Assembly (NCBI RefSeq): GCF_016629565.1
Contig: NZ_AP023057.1
Span: forward strand, 1,488,001 to 1,552,000
Source of the DNA: Nitratiruptor sp. YY08-10
GTDB taxonomy: Bacteria > Campylobacterota > Campylobacteria > Campylobacterales > Nitratiruptoraceae
Direction: 5' to 3'
Length of the DNA stretch: 64,000 nucleotides
In this document: one piece after another, positions 37,511-45,906 of the stretch
How positions within the stretch are numbered: position 1 is the stretch's first letter
Layout of the letters: every line of letters starts with the position of its first letter
Program-made: the position numbers and the translations under genes
The notes under the pieces: model-generated
Database searches by the model: none
What the model saw: only the letters and a program-made list of their open reading frames with translations
Told to the model about the DNA's origin: nothing

Positions 37511-38308
37511 TTATCGTCCCACGATCTTCAAACTATATTTCATATTTTTCATAGTATAGATGTCTGAAATTTTAATATAATAGCTCCCTTTTGGCAATTG
37601 TACTGTCAGTTTTTTTACTCTTTCATCTTTTTTAATAACGGCTAACGGATAGAGATGATTATCGTAGATAAATATTTTCGCAAACCAATGATTTCTTGGA
37701 GACGGGTAGAAGATCAATGTTTGATATCGTGAAACATCGATCCATATAGGCTTACGAATCTGCTTGATATATAACTTGTTATCCAGCTTCATCGCATCAA
37801 TTGTAGGAAGTGTAGGAGCAATAGTGTATTCCCATCGAGTATCCACTTTTTGCAAATGTACAACATTCATGCCGTTTTTACGTAAAAACCTCGTTATAGC
37901 AACGGGATCTGCAATTTTTGTGGAAGCATAATGAAAAGCAATTTGATACTCCTCTTCACTTTTTTTTATCTGTGAAACCGTATAGTCAAAAATATCCACT
38001 TTTTGCATCGCATCAAATGCGTTTTTAAAAAAGAGATTGGGTTCACTGAATGAACGAAAAAGTAGTGTCTGTTCGGTGGGTCTGTCAAACTGCTCTTCAA
38101 TGAGTCCGATTCTTTTGAGCACCTGAACGACTTTGGAGATATCTACCATTTCGTTTTGTACATACCGGTCTCTTTTGAGAAAAACCGCATGCAATATGGC
38201 TCTGTTTTGATCAAATTTTTCCTGACCAATAATGGAAATGATCTCATCTTCCAGTGTTGAAGCCATCAAAGAATATGCAACAAGAAGAAGCAGAAGTACT
38301 CTTACCAC
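37511..38308 (-). CDS. Periplasmic protein of unknown function
   Basis: The 265-residue product starts with a signal peptide (about 1-17, [17 protein letters not shown]). The rest is soluble, with an N-terminal helical part (18-130) and a C-terminal beta-rich part ending in [14 protein letters not shown]. No known domain is recognised. Its start overlaps the end of the RodZ-like gene by 7 bases, so the two are probably made together and may act together at the cell envelope. Confidence 0.6.
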   Translation of the reverse strand: MVRVLLLLLVAYSLMASTLEDEIISIIGQEKFDQNRAILHAVFLKRDRYVQNEMVDISKVVQVLKRIGLIEEQFDRPTEQTLLFRSFSEPNLFFKNAFDAMQKVDIFDYTVSQIKKSEEEYQIAFHYASTKIADPVAITRFLRKNGMNVVHLQKVDTRWEYTIAPTLPTIDAMKLDNKLYIKQIRKPIWIDVSRYQTLIFYPSPRNHWFAKIFIYDNHLYPLAVIKKDERVKKLTVQLPKGSYYIKISDIYTMKNMKYSLKIVGR

Positions 38309-39141
38309 TTATGCCCTTTGCTGTAGAGATCAAATGTTTTTTTATCTATTTTTTCAAGTTCTCCTGCTCTGTACAAAAAACGCATTTTCAAGCGTTCTTT
38401 GTAATCGGTTATATTCCCGTCTATATCGACTCGAAACAATCCATGTCCTGTCATGATAAGTTGATCTCTTGAAGTATCGATCTCAACCGGCTTGGATGTT
38501 ATATAGTTTTTTCTTTTGTAGTTATCAAGATACATGATACCGATCCAAAGTTTTTTCTTGGGAATGAACGTAACCGTTGGCAAAGAGAGCTTTTGCTCTT
38601 TTTCTTCCAAATTTTTTGATGCATTTGTTTCAGAAATTGCCGTTTTTGTTTCATTTTCTTCTTGATGTCCTACAAACGTTTCATTTCGCTCTTTTTGTGT
38701 CTCCTCTTGCTGTATCTCCTTTTCAGTACTTATCTGCGCTGTCACATTCTTGTCCAGAAAAGCGGTTTGCATCGATTTTAACTCACTGTTTTGGATACCG
38801 TTTTTTTGACTTGCAAACCAAAAAAGTACTCCGGAAAATACAACGATTGCAGCAATTATCAAACCTACAGGAAACTTGTTTTTGCTTTGTATCTCTTCTT
38901 GAAAAGCTGTATGATGATTTTCTTGATGCGTTTGAAAGTAGTTTTGGGCACTCTCCTTGAGTTCACTCAGATCCAGATCAAAACGATCCTCCAAAATCTT
39001 TATAAGTCCAAAAACTTTCGTTCTGTTCCCTAATCCTTCAAAATCTTGTTCGATAAGTTTTTTAAAAACTTTGTGGGGAATATAGGTTTTTTGAAATACC
39101 TCTTCGGGATCAAGGTGTTTTAGTTTATCTGCATCACTCAT
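38302..39141 (-). CDS. RodZ-like bitopic membrane protein
   Basis: Residues 10-66 resemble the RodZ cytoplasmic helix-turn-helix: EEVFQKTYIPHKVFKKLIEQ and a following DFEGL. One membrane helix spans 91-110. A Glu/Thr/Lys-rich linker (113-195) leads to a periplasmic beta domain (196-279, similar in plan to DUF4115). RodZ links MreB filaments to the wall-elongation machinery. The identification rests on domain plan rather than close sequence match. It overlaps the rRNA methyltransferase gene. Confidence 0.55.
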   Translation of the reverse strand: MSDADKLKHLDPEEVFQKTYIPHKVFKKLIEQDFEGLGNRTKVFGLIKILEDRFDLDLSELKESAQNYFQTHQENHHTAFQEEIQSKNKFPVGLIIAAIVVFSGVLFWFASQKNGIQNSELKSMQTAFLDKNVTAQISTEKEIQQEETQKERNETFVGHQEENETKTAISETNASKNLEEKEQKLSLPTVTFIPKKKLWIGIMYLDNYKRKNYITSKPVEIDTSRDQLIMTGHGLFRVDIDGNITDYKERLKMRFLYRAGELEKIDKKTFDLYSKGHKW

Positions 39142-39817
39142 CTCTCATCCTGTCGATAAAGATTGCTGCGGCAGCTGCCACATTCAAAGAGTCAAACTCC
39201 CGTTTCATTACAATTTTCAAAGTTTCATCGCATTTTTGTACCGCTTTTTTCGGAATACCCTCTCCTTCGCTTCCAAGCAGTATTGCTCTTTTGCCATGAA
39301 ATTTCTTGTTTCGTACATCTGTGCCTTCCATATCGGCTGCATAAACCAAAAAACTTCTGTCTTGAAGCTCTTTAATCACTTCATGAAGATTGAATTGTAA
39401 AGCGATGGGCAGATCAAGAGCCGCACCGCTGCTTCTTCGAACCACTCCTTCCATCTTCAAATCTCTCAAACCGCTGATCACCAATCCGTCGGCTCCCAAT
39501 GCATAGGCACTTCTTATAATGGAACCTATATTTCCCACATCCGTTACATTGTATAAAAGAACTAAAAATTTGTAACTTTTCAAATCCTCAAAAGGGGTAA
39601 ATACAAAATCTTCAATTTCCAGTAAAAAGCCTTGATGGTTGCCACCCTTTGCGAGTGCCTGTGCCTTTTTATTGTCAATGCGTTCTATCTTTATGCCCAA
39701 TCGCTGAAGCTTTTTCCAAATACCCGCATCTACATTCTTATTCAGCAATATCCGCCGAACGATATCTGGATGATGATCGAGAATATAATGAAATATCTGC
39801 TTACCATAGACTATCAT
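39134..39817 (-). CDS. rlmB: SpoU/TrmH family RNA 2'-O-methyltransferase (RlmB-like)
   Basis: This SPOUT enzyme methylates ribose 2'-OH of rRNA, position G2251 of 23S rRNA in RlmB. The three motifs are NVTDVGNIGSIIRSAYALG, ILLGSEGEGIPKK and DSLNVAAAAAIFIDRM. A short N-terminal substrate-binding domain (1-75) fits RlmB. Length 227. The precise RNA target is inferred. Confidence 0.85.
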   Translation of the reverse strand: MIVYGKQIFHYILDHHPDIVRRILLNKNVDAGIWKKLQRLGIKIERIDNKKAQALAKGGNHQGFLLEIEDFVFTPFEDLKSYKFLVLLYNVTDVGNIGSIIRSAYALGADGLVISGLRDLKMEGVVRRSSGAALDLPIALQFNLHEVIKELQDRSFLVYAADMEGTDVRNKKFHGKRAILLGSEGEGIPKKAVQKCDETLKIVMKREFDSLNVAAAAAIFIDRMRDE

Positions 39818-39841
39818 GAGATGATTGTAACTATTTCTTAC

Positions 39842-40657
39842 TTAAGAATTATTAAGGATGGAGTACCACTCTTTGATACTTTTATCGCTTATTTTGGATA
39901 AAAGTTTCGCTTTCTCTTTTTTTGGCAGTGGCAAAGCCATAATATCGTTTATTTCCAGCGATAATGCAGAGCTTTTTTGCTGTGAGCCTTGTATTACAAC
40001 TACCCACTCTCCTTTGATTGATTCACAAGAGAGTTTTTCGCTCAACTCTTTTGCACTCCCTTTGAAAAATGTTTCATACTTTTTTGTCAGTTCTTTGGCC
40101 AAAAAGAGTTCTCTATCTGGATCGATCGATGCGATTTGCTCTAAAAGTTTTACGAGTCTGTGAGGAGATTCATACAAAATCGCATTCTTTGAAGATTGAA
40201 GAACATCTCGCAGTTTTTCTTCTCTCGCTTTTCCTTTATGGGGTAAAAATGCAAAAAAACAGAACTCTTTTTCTTCAAATCCACTGGCTACATAGGCAGT
40301 CACAAAAGCACTGGAACCCGGCAAAACTTCATATTGTATTCCTTGGGCTTGCGCATATCGGACAAGGGAGGTGCCAGGATCACTGATCCCTGGCATGCCT
40401 GCATCACTGACATACACAATATTTTGATCAAAAAAGGCTGGATCGATTTTTTGCAAAAATGCATCTTGATTGTGTTCGTGGAAAGAGAGAAGTTTTGCTT
40501 GAAATGTTTCACCAAAACGGTCAGATAAAAGTGTAAGAAGCTTTTTTGTAACTCTGGTGTCTTCGCAAAGAATGATGTGGGCTTGTTTAAGGGCCCGAAG
40601 AGCCCGAAAAGTGATATCTTCTATGTTTCCTATAGGAGTAGGAACGAGAGTAAGCAC
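39842..40657 (-). CDS. rsmI: 16S rRNA C1402 2'-O-methyltransferase RsmI
   Basis: This tetrapyrrole-methylase-fold enzyme modifies the decoding centre. TPIGNIEDITFRALRAL at the N-terminus and VSDAGMPGISDPG are diagnostic. Length 271. It starts on the last base of rpmE. Confidence 0.96.
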   Translation of the reverse strand: MLTLVPTPIGNIEDITFRALRALKQAHIILCEDTRVTKKLLTLLSDRFGETFQAKLLSFHEHNQDAFLQKIDPAFFDQNIVYVSDAGMPGISDPGTSLVRYAQAQGIQYEVLPGSSAFVTAYVASGFEEKEFCFFAFLPHKGKAREEKLRDVLQSSKNAILYESPHRLVKLLEQIASIDPDRELFLAKELTKKYETFFKGSAKELSEKLSCESIKGEWVVVIQGSQQKSSALSLEINDIMALPLPKKEKAKLLSKISDKSIKEWYSILNNS

Positions 40658-40857
40658 TACTTGAGGTTGTATTTTTTCTTGAACTTGTCGACTCGTCCAG
40701 TCGTATCTACGATTTTTTCACTTCCGGTAAAGAACGGATGGCACTTGTTGCATATGTCGATTTTTAGCTGCGGTTTATTGGACATTACGACAAAATGGTT
40801 TCCACACGCACATGTCACTTCGCACTCAACGTATTCTGGATGGATATCTTTTCTCAT
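40657..40857 (-). CDS. rpmE: Large ribosomal subunit protein bL31, zinc-binding type
   Basis: The 66-residue protein contains CxC (CACGNHF) and [10 protein letters not shown], giving the cysteines of a zinc site, so this is the zinc-containing form rather than the zinc-free paralogue. It heads the operon rpmE-rsmI-rlmB-rodZ-like. A 140-base leader with a hairpin precedes it. Confidence 0.96.
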   Translation of the reverse strand: MRKDIHPEYVECEVTCACGNHFVVMSNKPQLKIDICNKCHPFFTGSEKIVDTTGRVDKFKKKYNLK

Positions 40858-40954
40858 TGCTCTGCCTTTTTATGTTATGAATCGATTGCTCTTTTAGGAG
40901 CGAAATATTACCCTAACTTTTTTTGATTTTTGATTAATCTTGGTAATTAATTCA

Positions 40955-40976
40955 CAGCAAGGCTTTCGCCTCGCTG
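40955..40976 (-). promoter_or_regulatory. Hairpin in the rpmE 5' leader
   Basis: CAGCAAGGC and GCCTCGCTG form a 9-bp stem with one wobble and a 4-base loop. It lies about 100 bases before rpmE and just downstream of the predicted rpmE promoter, so it would be in the rpmE leader. It has no T-run. The rest of the 263-base gap 40858-41120 holds the two divergent promoters. Confidence 0.5.
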
Positions 40977-41000
40977 CTACATAGGGGGAGGGGAGTTAAA

Positions 41001-41006
41001 ATTATA
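41001..41006 (-). promoter_or_regulatory. Probable -10 box of the rpmE operon
   Basis: GTGATATAAT on the minus strand, giving a leader of about 137 bases with the hairpin at 40955-40976. Confidence 0.45.
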
Positions 41007-41086
41007 TCACACTCTTTGCTTTATATTTGATTAAACAACTTGTTTTAAGGTTTTTAAAGACAATAGTTATTTAAGGTAACATTATA

Positions 41087-41092
41087 TATAAT
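41087..41092 (+). promoter_or_regulatory. Probable -10 box of the major pilin genes
   Basis: TATAAT within a TATATATAAT tract, 29 bases before the first pilin ATG, with AAAGGAG spaced 6 bases from the start. No sigma-54 GG-GC promoter pattern is seen. Confidence 0.5.
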
Positions 41093-41120
41093 TTCCAAGC
41101 AAAAAAATAAAGGAGAACAG

Positions 41121-41558
41121 ATGAGAAGAGGCGGATTTACACTGATCGAATTGATCTTCGTGATCGTCATCATAGGGATATTGGCAGCAGTGGCCATACC
41201 AAAGTATAAAAACTTGAAGCAAAATGCTGAAGCTAGAAGTGTTGTAAAAACGACGATTGATGCTGCCGAGTCTGCGGCCAGTGCTTATGTTAATTCCAAA
41301 GACCTTGAAAACACTGATGTCAATCTGACGGATATTGTCAAATTAAAAGGAAATGGCTGGACAAATAATGGTAATAATGAATACGATTATACCGATCCTA
41401 AAAACAGTCAAATTGTAGCTAAAATTATTTTAGATCCAACCAACAGAAATGTTACATATGAGATCAACTGTTCAAAATTTGACGATACAACTACCCAAAC
41501 AAAATGTCAAGATCTATTAGGTGGAAATTCAGCAGTTAGTGAAACTATAGAATTCTAA
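41121..41558 (+). CDS. Type IV pilin, MshA-like major pilin candidate
   Basis: The 145-residue prepilin has the leader MRRGG, cleaved before FTLIELIFVIVIIGILAAVA with Glu5 of the mature form. The globular domain ends in a disulfide-loop pattern (Cys-x13-Cys near the C-terminus, in YEINCSKF...TKCQDL), as in MshA-type pilins. A strong promoter and ribosome site suit an abundant subunit. Its stop overlaps the next pilin ATG (TAATG). It converges on the msh-like operon. Confidence 0.85.
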   Translation: MRRGGFTLIELIFVIVIIGILAAVAIPKYKNLKQNAEARSVVKTTIDAAESAASAYVNSKDLENTDVNLTDIVKLKGNGWTNNGNNEYDYTDPKNSQIVAKIILDPTNRNVTYEINCSKFDDTTTQTKCQDLLGGNSAVSETIEF

Positions 41559-42040
41559 TGCGTAAAGCCTTCACCCTTATAGAACTTATCTTCGTCATCG
41601 TCATCATAGGCATCCTTGCCGCGATGGCGATACCAAAATTCAAAGGTCTTACTGCAAACTCCAAGATTGCCAGCGAACTGGCTACAGCTTCTACGATACA
41701 AAGTGCCATCGAAGATGTGCATGATGAGTGGGTGACAAATGAAGGAAGCTTCACATGGGGAAATGGCAGAAGCTCCAGTGAACTTACGTCAACCGGATAT
41801 CCACAAAAACTTGGTGATTGTCCTAACCATCCATTTAACTGGATTTTGAAAAACTCATCTGTTGTCGATAGCAAATGGACTTGCCAAGATAACGGCGATG
41901 GAACCTACACATATAGAGGTCCTGCATCACAAAGTAACAGCGGTGTTACTGAAAATGGGGCTGGAAAACCAGACAGTAATGACTGCTGGGAATACAATAA
42001 CACAGCAGGAACGTTTCAGCTCAAAGAGGATTGCAGTTAA
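41558..42040 (+). CDS. Type IV pilin, second MshA/MshB-like subunit
   Basis: The 160-residue prepilin begins MRKA with cleavage before FTLIELIFVIVIIGILAAMA; Ala instead of Gly stands at position -1. The mature protein has Glu5 and a Trp/Ser/Asn/Gly-rich globular part with several cysteines (GDCPNHPF, WTCQDNGDG, NDCWEY). It shares its N-terminal 30 residues with the preceding pilin and differs afterwards. Its last 4 bases overlap the microprotein gene on the other strand. Confidence 0.83.
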   Translation: MRKAFTLIELIFVIVIIGILAAMAIPKFKGLTANSKIASELATASTIQSAIEDVHDEWVTNEGSFTWGNGRSSSELTSTGYPQKLGDCPNHPFNWILKNSSVVDSKWTCQDNGDGTYTYRGPASQSNSGVTENGAGKPDSNDCWEYNNTAGTFQLKEDCS

Positions 42041-42132
42041 ATATCTTCCATCTTCTTCATAATCCAAAGTCCAATCCCCAAAATAATCATACTGATGATT
42101 GCGATAACGATACTTCCGCTTTCAACTTCCAT
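42037..42132 (-). CDS. 31-residue membrane microprotein at the end of the msh-like operon
   Basis: The frame starts MEVESGSIVIAIISM and ends WIMKKMEDI before TAA. Residues 8-25 form one hydrophobic helix, with an acidic N-terminus and a Lys-rich C-terminal edge. Its ATG overlaps the stop of the mshG gene as TAATG, the junction used by other genes of this locus, so coupled translation is likely. It occupies the place of mshF in Vibrio but is far shorter. No homology is claimed. Confidence 0.6.
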   Translation of the reverse strand: MEVESGSIVIAIISMIILGIGLWIMKKMEDI

Positions 42133-43370
42133 TATCCGGCCACCTCAGTTAGATTCCACATCGGTAAAAATATACCGAGTGCCAACGTCAAAACAAACCC
42201 AGCAATTGCCGCAATCAATATAGGCTCTATCAAAACCGCGATATTATCGACGATGTAATCAAATCTATCTTTATATATCTTATTGACCTTTTGCAGCATC
42301 TTACCAAGTCCACCGCCAACCTCTCCGGCTTTGATCATCTCTACAACCATATTTTCAAAAATCCCGGACTCCATAAAACCTTGATACAGACTCCGTCCCT
42401 CTTCTATTGCCATGGCGATTCTTCGCATTCTCTCTTGCAAAAATCTGTTCTCTACAATCTGAAGCGCAATATCCATCGCTTCAATCATAGGAATTCCCGC
42501 ATCGTGCAGTACTTTAAAGATATAGATAAATCTGCTTACCATTGCATAGAGTGTTGCTTTACCGATTATCATGATTTTAAGTAGCATTTTATCCATAAAA
42601 AGCTGCGCTTTATAATTTTTCCTATACAAAATACCCAAAAACACAGAGATTCCCACGGCTCCTGCCAAGATATAGGGACCAAAATCGATCAAAGAGTGTT
42701 CGAACCATAGTAAAAATCTGGTCGGCAGCGGCAACTGCATGCCGGACTCTTTAAAAAACTCCTCAAACTGAGGGATAACCATCACAGTAACTATGGCAAA
42801 AGCTATGGACATCGCTACTATGATAAAAATAGGATAACGGGTCGCTTTTCGAAATTTTCTTCTATTATCTAAAATTTCTTGATATATCTTCGATAAATGC
42901 GCCACCTGTTCTGAAAGCGTTCCCGTCTCTTCCCCAAGCCGAAACAGAGATAAAGAGAGGGTACCGAGCTGCCTTTTAAAACGCTCTACAGAAGCATACA
43001 GACTCATCCCACTTTCGATATCTTCAAGGATTTGGGTAAAAATGGCTTTAAGCATGGGATCTTTCTCATTTTTCACAATTTCTTCCAACGAAAAATTAAG
43101 AGGCAAACCGGCATCGAGCATGATAGCCAACTGATCAAGCAGTGCGATATACCTTTCCAAATTGACCGGCCTGTTTTTTATGGGACTTTGATGGCTTTGT
43201 ATCCATTTTTTCAGCTTCATCCACAGGGATTCTGGAATCTCTTTGATCTCCAGCATCACTCCCTTTTGCATCTGCATGAACTGTTCAATCGCATTGATAC
43301 GATTTTCAGCCTCAATGATAATGGAGTCTTTTTTCTTGCCTATTTTGTATCTGATTTTGAAGTATTTCAC
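42132..43370 (-). CDS. mshG: Type II secretion/pilus platform protein (GspF/MshG)
   Basis: This inner-membrane platform couples the motor ATPase to pilin insertion. Two repeated T2SSF domains are present, each with a helical cytosolic bundle followed by hydrophobic segments (first about 80-205, second about 280-410). Typical motifs are LPLNFSLEEI (residues 96-105) and GIPMIEAMDIAL. Length is 412. It overlaps mshE (ATGA) and is followed by the microprotein. Confidence 0.92.
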   Translation of the reverse strand: MKYFKIRYKIGKKKDSIIIEAENRINAIEQFMQMQKGVMLEIKEIPESLWMKLKKWIQSHQSPIKNRPVNLERYIALLDQLAIMLDAGLPLNFSLEEIVKNEKDPMLKAIFTQILEDIESGMSLYASVERFKRQLGTLSLSLFRLGEETGTLSEQVAHLSKIYQEILDNRRKFRKATRYPIFIIVAMSIAFAIVTVMVIPQFEEFFKESGMQLPLPTRFLLWFEHSLIDFGPYILAGAVGISVFLGILYRKNYKAQLFMDKMLLKIMIIGKATLYAMVSRFIYIFKVLHDAGIPMIEAMDIALQIVENRFLQERMRRIAMAIEEGRSLYQGFMESGIFENMVVEMIKAGEVGGGLGKMLQKVNKIYKDRFDYIVDNIAVLIEPILIAAIAGFVLTLALGIFLPMWNLTEVAG

Positions 43371-45049
43371 CTATTTTCCTTCGCTACTCGCAATACTTCA
43401 TCAATCGTCGTTATACCTTTCAAAGCCTTTTCAACCCCATCTTGCACCATCGGCTCAAAATCTGTATGTTCCAATGCATAGTGCAAAATCTCAAATTTCG
43501 TCGCTCCTTCACTGATCAGTCGAGCAATCTCCTCGTCGACAACTAAAATCTCTGCTATCATGGTGCGACCGTAATATCCTGTAAAATCACATTTTGCACA
43601 CCCTTTTCCGTGATAGAAATGTACTTCTTTATCTTTTGGCAGATACTGTTCGATCTTTTTGAGCAGTGAAAGTGGAGGTTTGTATTCTGTTTTGCAATAA
43701 GGACAAATTTTTCGAACCAATCTTTGGGCTACGATCCCGATGAGCGCATCAGCAATCATATAGGGTTTCAATCCCATCTGAACGAGTCTTGGAATGGCTC
43801 CTGGAGCATCGTTGGTATGCAGTGTCGCAAAAACCAAGTGTCCAGTCAATGCCGCCTGGGCTGAGGCATTGAGTGTTTCAAAATCGCGAATCTCACCGAT
43901 CAGCATAACATCCGGATCCTGCCTCAAAAAAGATTTTACCGCTACTGCAAACGTGAGTCCCGCCTTTTCGTTAACCTGAACCTGCTGTACAAGAGGCAGC
44001 CTATACTCGACCGGATCTTCCACTGTCATGATTTTGTTGTGGATACTTTTGATCTCATTGAGCGCAGCATATAAAGTAGTCGTTTTACCGCTTCCTGTCG
44101 GTCCGGTAATAAGAACAATTCCATATGGAGCATGTATGATATCAAGAAATTTGTCCAGATTTTTGGGTGAAAATCCAAGCTCTTCAAGCTTCAATAACAC
44201 TTTTTCTCTATCCAAAATCCTCATCACAAGGGATTCGCCATAGATCGTAGGAGTGGACGAAAGCCTAAAATCGAATGGTTTTCCATCGATCGTCAATGAA
44301 AAACGCCCATCTTGCGGTTTTCTTCGCTCACTGATATCCATACCACCCAACAACTTGATTCTGGTATCTAAAGCATTGTATATTTCGTGGTCAAAAACAA
44401 ACGTCTCATAGAGCACACCATCTACACGTACCCTTACACTCGATCTCTTCTCATCCGGTTCGATATGGATATCGCTGGCTCTTCTGTGAATGGAATCTTC
44501 TATGATCAGATGAATAAGCCTCTCTACTGCACTCTCTTCGCCCTCTTTTTTTAAGCCTTCCGATTTGAGCTCTTTTCTAACCTCTTCTACAATCTCTTTG
44601 GTCTTTTCCAAAATTTCGAGCCTGTGAAAAATTGCCTCAATATCATCTTCAAAAGCCAGATAGAGCTTGATAGGCTTCATGGCAATCGTTCGCTCTAGAA
44701 GCTCCAATGCTTCATAATTGAGAGGATCTGAAGTTGCAACATACAGATAATCTTCATCCTCTTTGAAAGGAATCGCTTTGGCCGCCTTTAAGGTATTAAG
44801 AGGATAGCGCGAAAGCTTTTCAAAATCGATTTTTTCCCCGTAAAGATCGACAAAATCCAAATTCAACTGCTTTGAGAGAGCTTTGAGAAGATCTTTTTGT
44901 GTAACATATCCCTCTTCTAAGAGTATCTGCCCAAGTTTTTTGGTATAGCCATATTCTTTTTGCAGCTTCAGAGCTTCTTCAAGCTGCTCCTTGGTAATAA
45001 GCCCCTCTTTGACAAGAAGATCTCCCAATCGGACCTTTTGCTGTATCAT
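43367..45049 (-). CDS. mshE: Pilus extension ATPase with MshEN domain (GspE/MshE)
   Basis: This hexameric ATPase powers pilus assembly. Residues 7-50 hold the MshEN c-di-GMP-binding pattern: RLGDLLVKEGLI then KLGQILLEEGYV. The catalytic domain has Walker A GPTGSGKTTTLYAAL, the Asp box, Walker B LIGEIRDFETL and His box TGHLVFATLHTND. A four-cysteine zinc site (CPYCK...CAKCDF) follows, as in GspE/PilB. I chose the ATG at 45049, which overlaps the upstream stop as ATGA, over a GTG at 45055. Length 560. Confidence 0.93.
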   Translation of the reverse strand: MIQQKVRLGDLLVKEGLITKEQLEEALKLQKEYGYTKKLGQILLEEGYVTQKDLLKALSKQLNLDFVDLYGEKIDFEKLSRYPLNTLKAAKAIPFKEDEDYLYVATSDPLNYEALELLERTIAMKPIKLYLAFEDDIEAIFHRLEILEKTKEIVEEVRKELKSEGLKKEGEESAVERLIHLIIEDSIHRRASDIHIEPDEKRSSVRVRVDGVLYETFVFDHEIYNALDTRIKLLGGMDISERRKPQDGRFSLTIDGKPFDFRLSSTPTIYGESLVMRILDREKVLLKLEELGFSPKNLDKFLDIIHAPYGIVLITGPTGSGKTTTLYAALNEIKSIHNKIMTVEDPVEYRLPLVQQVQVNEKAGLTFAVAVKSFLRQDPDVMLIGEIRDFETLNASAQAALTGHLVFATLHTNDAPGAIPRLVQMGLKPYMIADALIGIVAQRLVRKICPYCKTEYKPPLSLLKKIEQYLPKDKEVHFYHGKGCAKCDFTGYYGRTMIAEILVVDEEIARLISEGATKFEILHYALEHTDFEPMVQDGVEKALKGITTIDEVLRVAKENR

Positions 45050-45906
45050 GACCACTCTTTCAAAAGATTTCTGATTTTTGGTGAATCTTGAAATTTGAGA
45101 AAAAAGCGTAAAATATCTTTAGCTTTTTGTTTCTTGCCCTTTGCATAGAGAGCTTTTGCATAAACAATCCAGGCATCATCTTTATATCGATCGAGTTTAT
45201 TGGCTCTTTTGGCCCAAAAAATTGCTTTATCATACCTCTTTTGCTTATAAAATGCTTGTGCAATCTCCAAAGCCAATGTATAGTTTGGCCTTGTTTGATA
45301 GGTTGTAATGAGTTCTTTTAATGTGGTGGGTTTGGTTTGCAAAAGCGCTTCTTTTTCATTTTCAGCAGTTTGATTTTCTATGATTTTTTGCTTCTTTGTA
45401 ACCACCTTCTTTTTTGATGCTTTTTTTGAAGGGGGTAGAGACTGCTTCTTTGCCAAAGAGCAGTCACCATGAACTATAACAGCATCTATACCTTTGCTTT
45501 TGGCATACTTCAACCACGGAAGCAACTCCTCTTTTGTAGGTGCTATATTGCAATGAAGCTTCAATATAGGCCTTTGCTGGGTATCAAGTTGAATAATGTT
45601 GCAATCTAACCCTTTTGCTTCATACGTTTTTTTTAGTTTTTTTACACGATTGATTGCAAATTGTGATTTACCATAGCCAAAATAGGTTTGCAATGCGTAA
45701 CAATATTTCTCCTGTTTCTTTACTTTTTTAGATTTTTTAGGTTTGAAACTTGTCACCCTTTTGATATTCTTTTGTTCTTTGTACATTGTTTTATTATAAA
45801 AATACCACACTCCTCCACTAACCAAAAAAAGAGACAAAACAACTAAAATAAACCGTTTAAAATGATACATACGACACTTTTTTTCTAACTCTTCCAAGCT
45901 ATACAC
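45046..45906 (-). CDS. TPR protein of the pilus locus (MshN-like)
   Basis: The product is a bitopic protein of 286 residues. One membrane helix (about 18-36) is followed by a Lys-rich segment, a central domain with several cysteines (KYCYALQTYFGYGK, LDCNIIQL, LHCNIAPTK) that resembles SPOR-like folds, and C-terminal TPR-type helices (about 215-285). Position between mshM and mshE matches mshN in Vibrio and an unnamed gene between ctsE and ctsP in Campylobacter. Confidence 0.7.
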   Translation of the reverse strand: MYSLEELEKKCRMYHFKRFILVVLSLFLVSGGVWYFYNKTMYKEQKNIKRVTSFKPKKSKKVKKQEKYCYALQTYFGYGKSQFAINRVKKLKKTYEAKGLDCNIIQLDTQQRPILKLHCNIAPTKEELLPWLKYAKSKGIDAVIVHGDCSLAKKQSLPPSKKASKKKVVTKKQKIIENQTAENEKEALLQTKPTTLKELITTYQTRPNYTLALEIAQAFYKQKRYDKAIFWAKRANKLDRYKDDAWIVYAKALYAKGKKQKAKDILRFFLKFQDSPKIRNLLKEWS

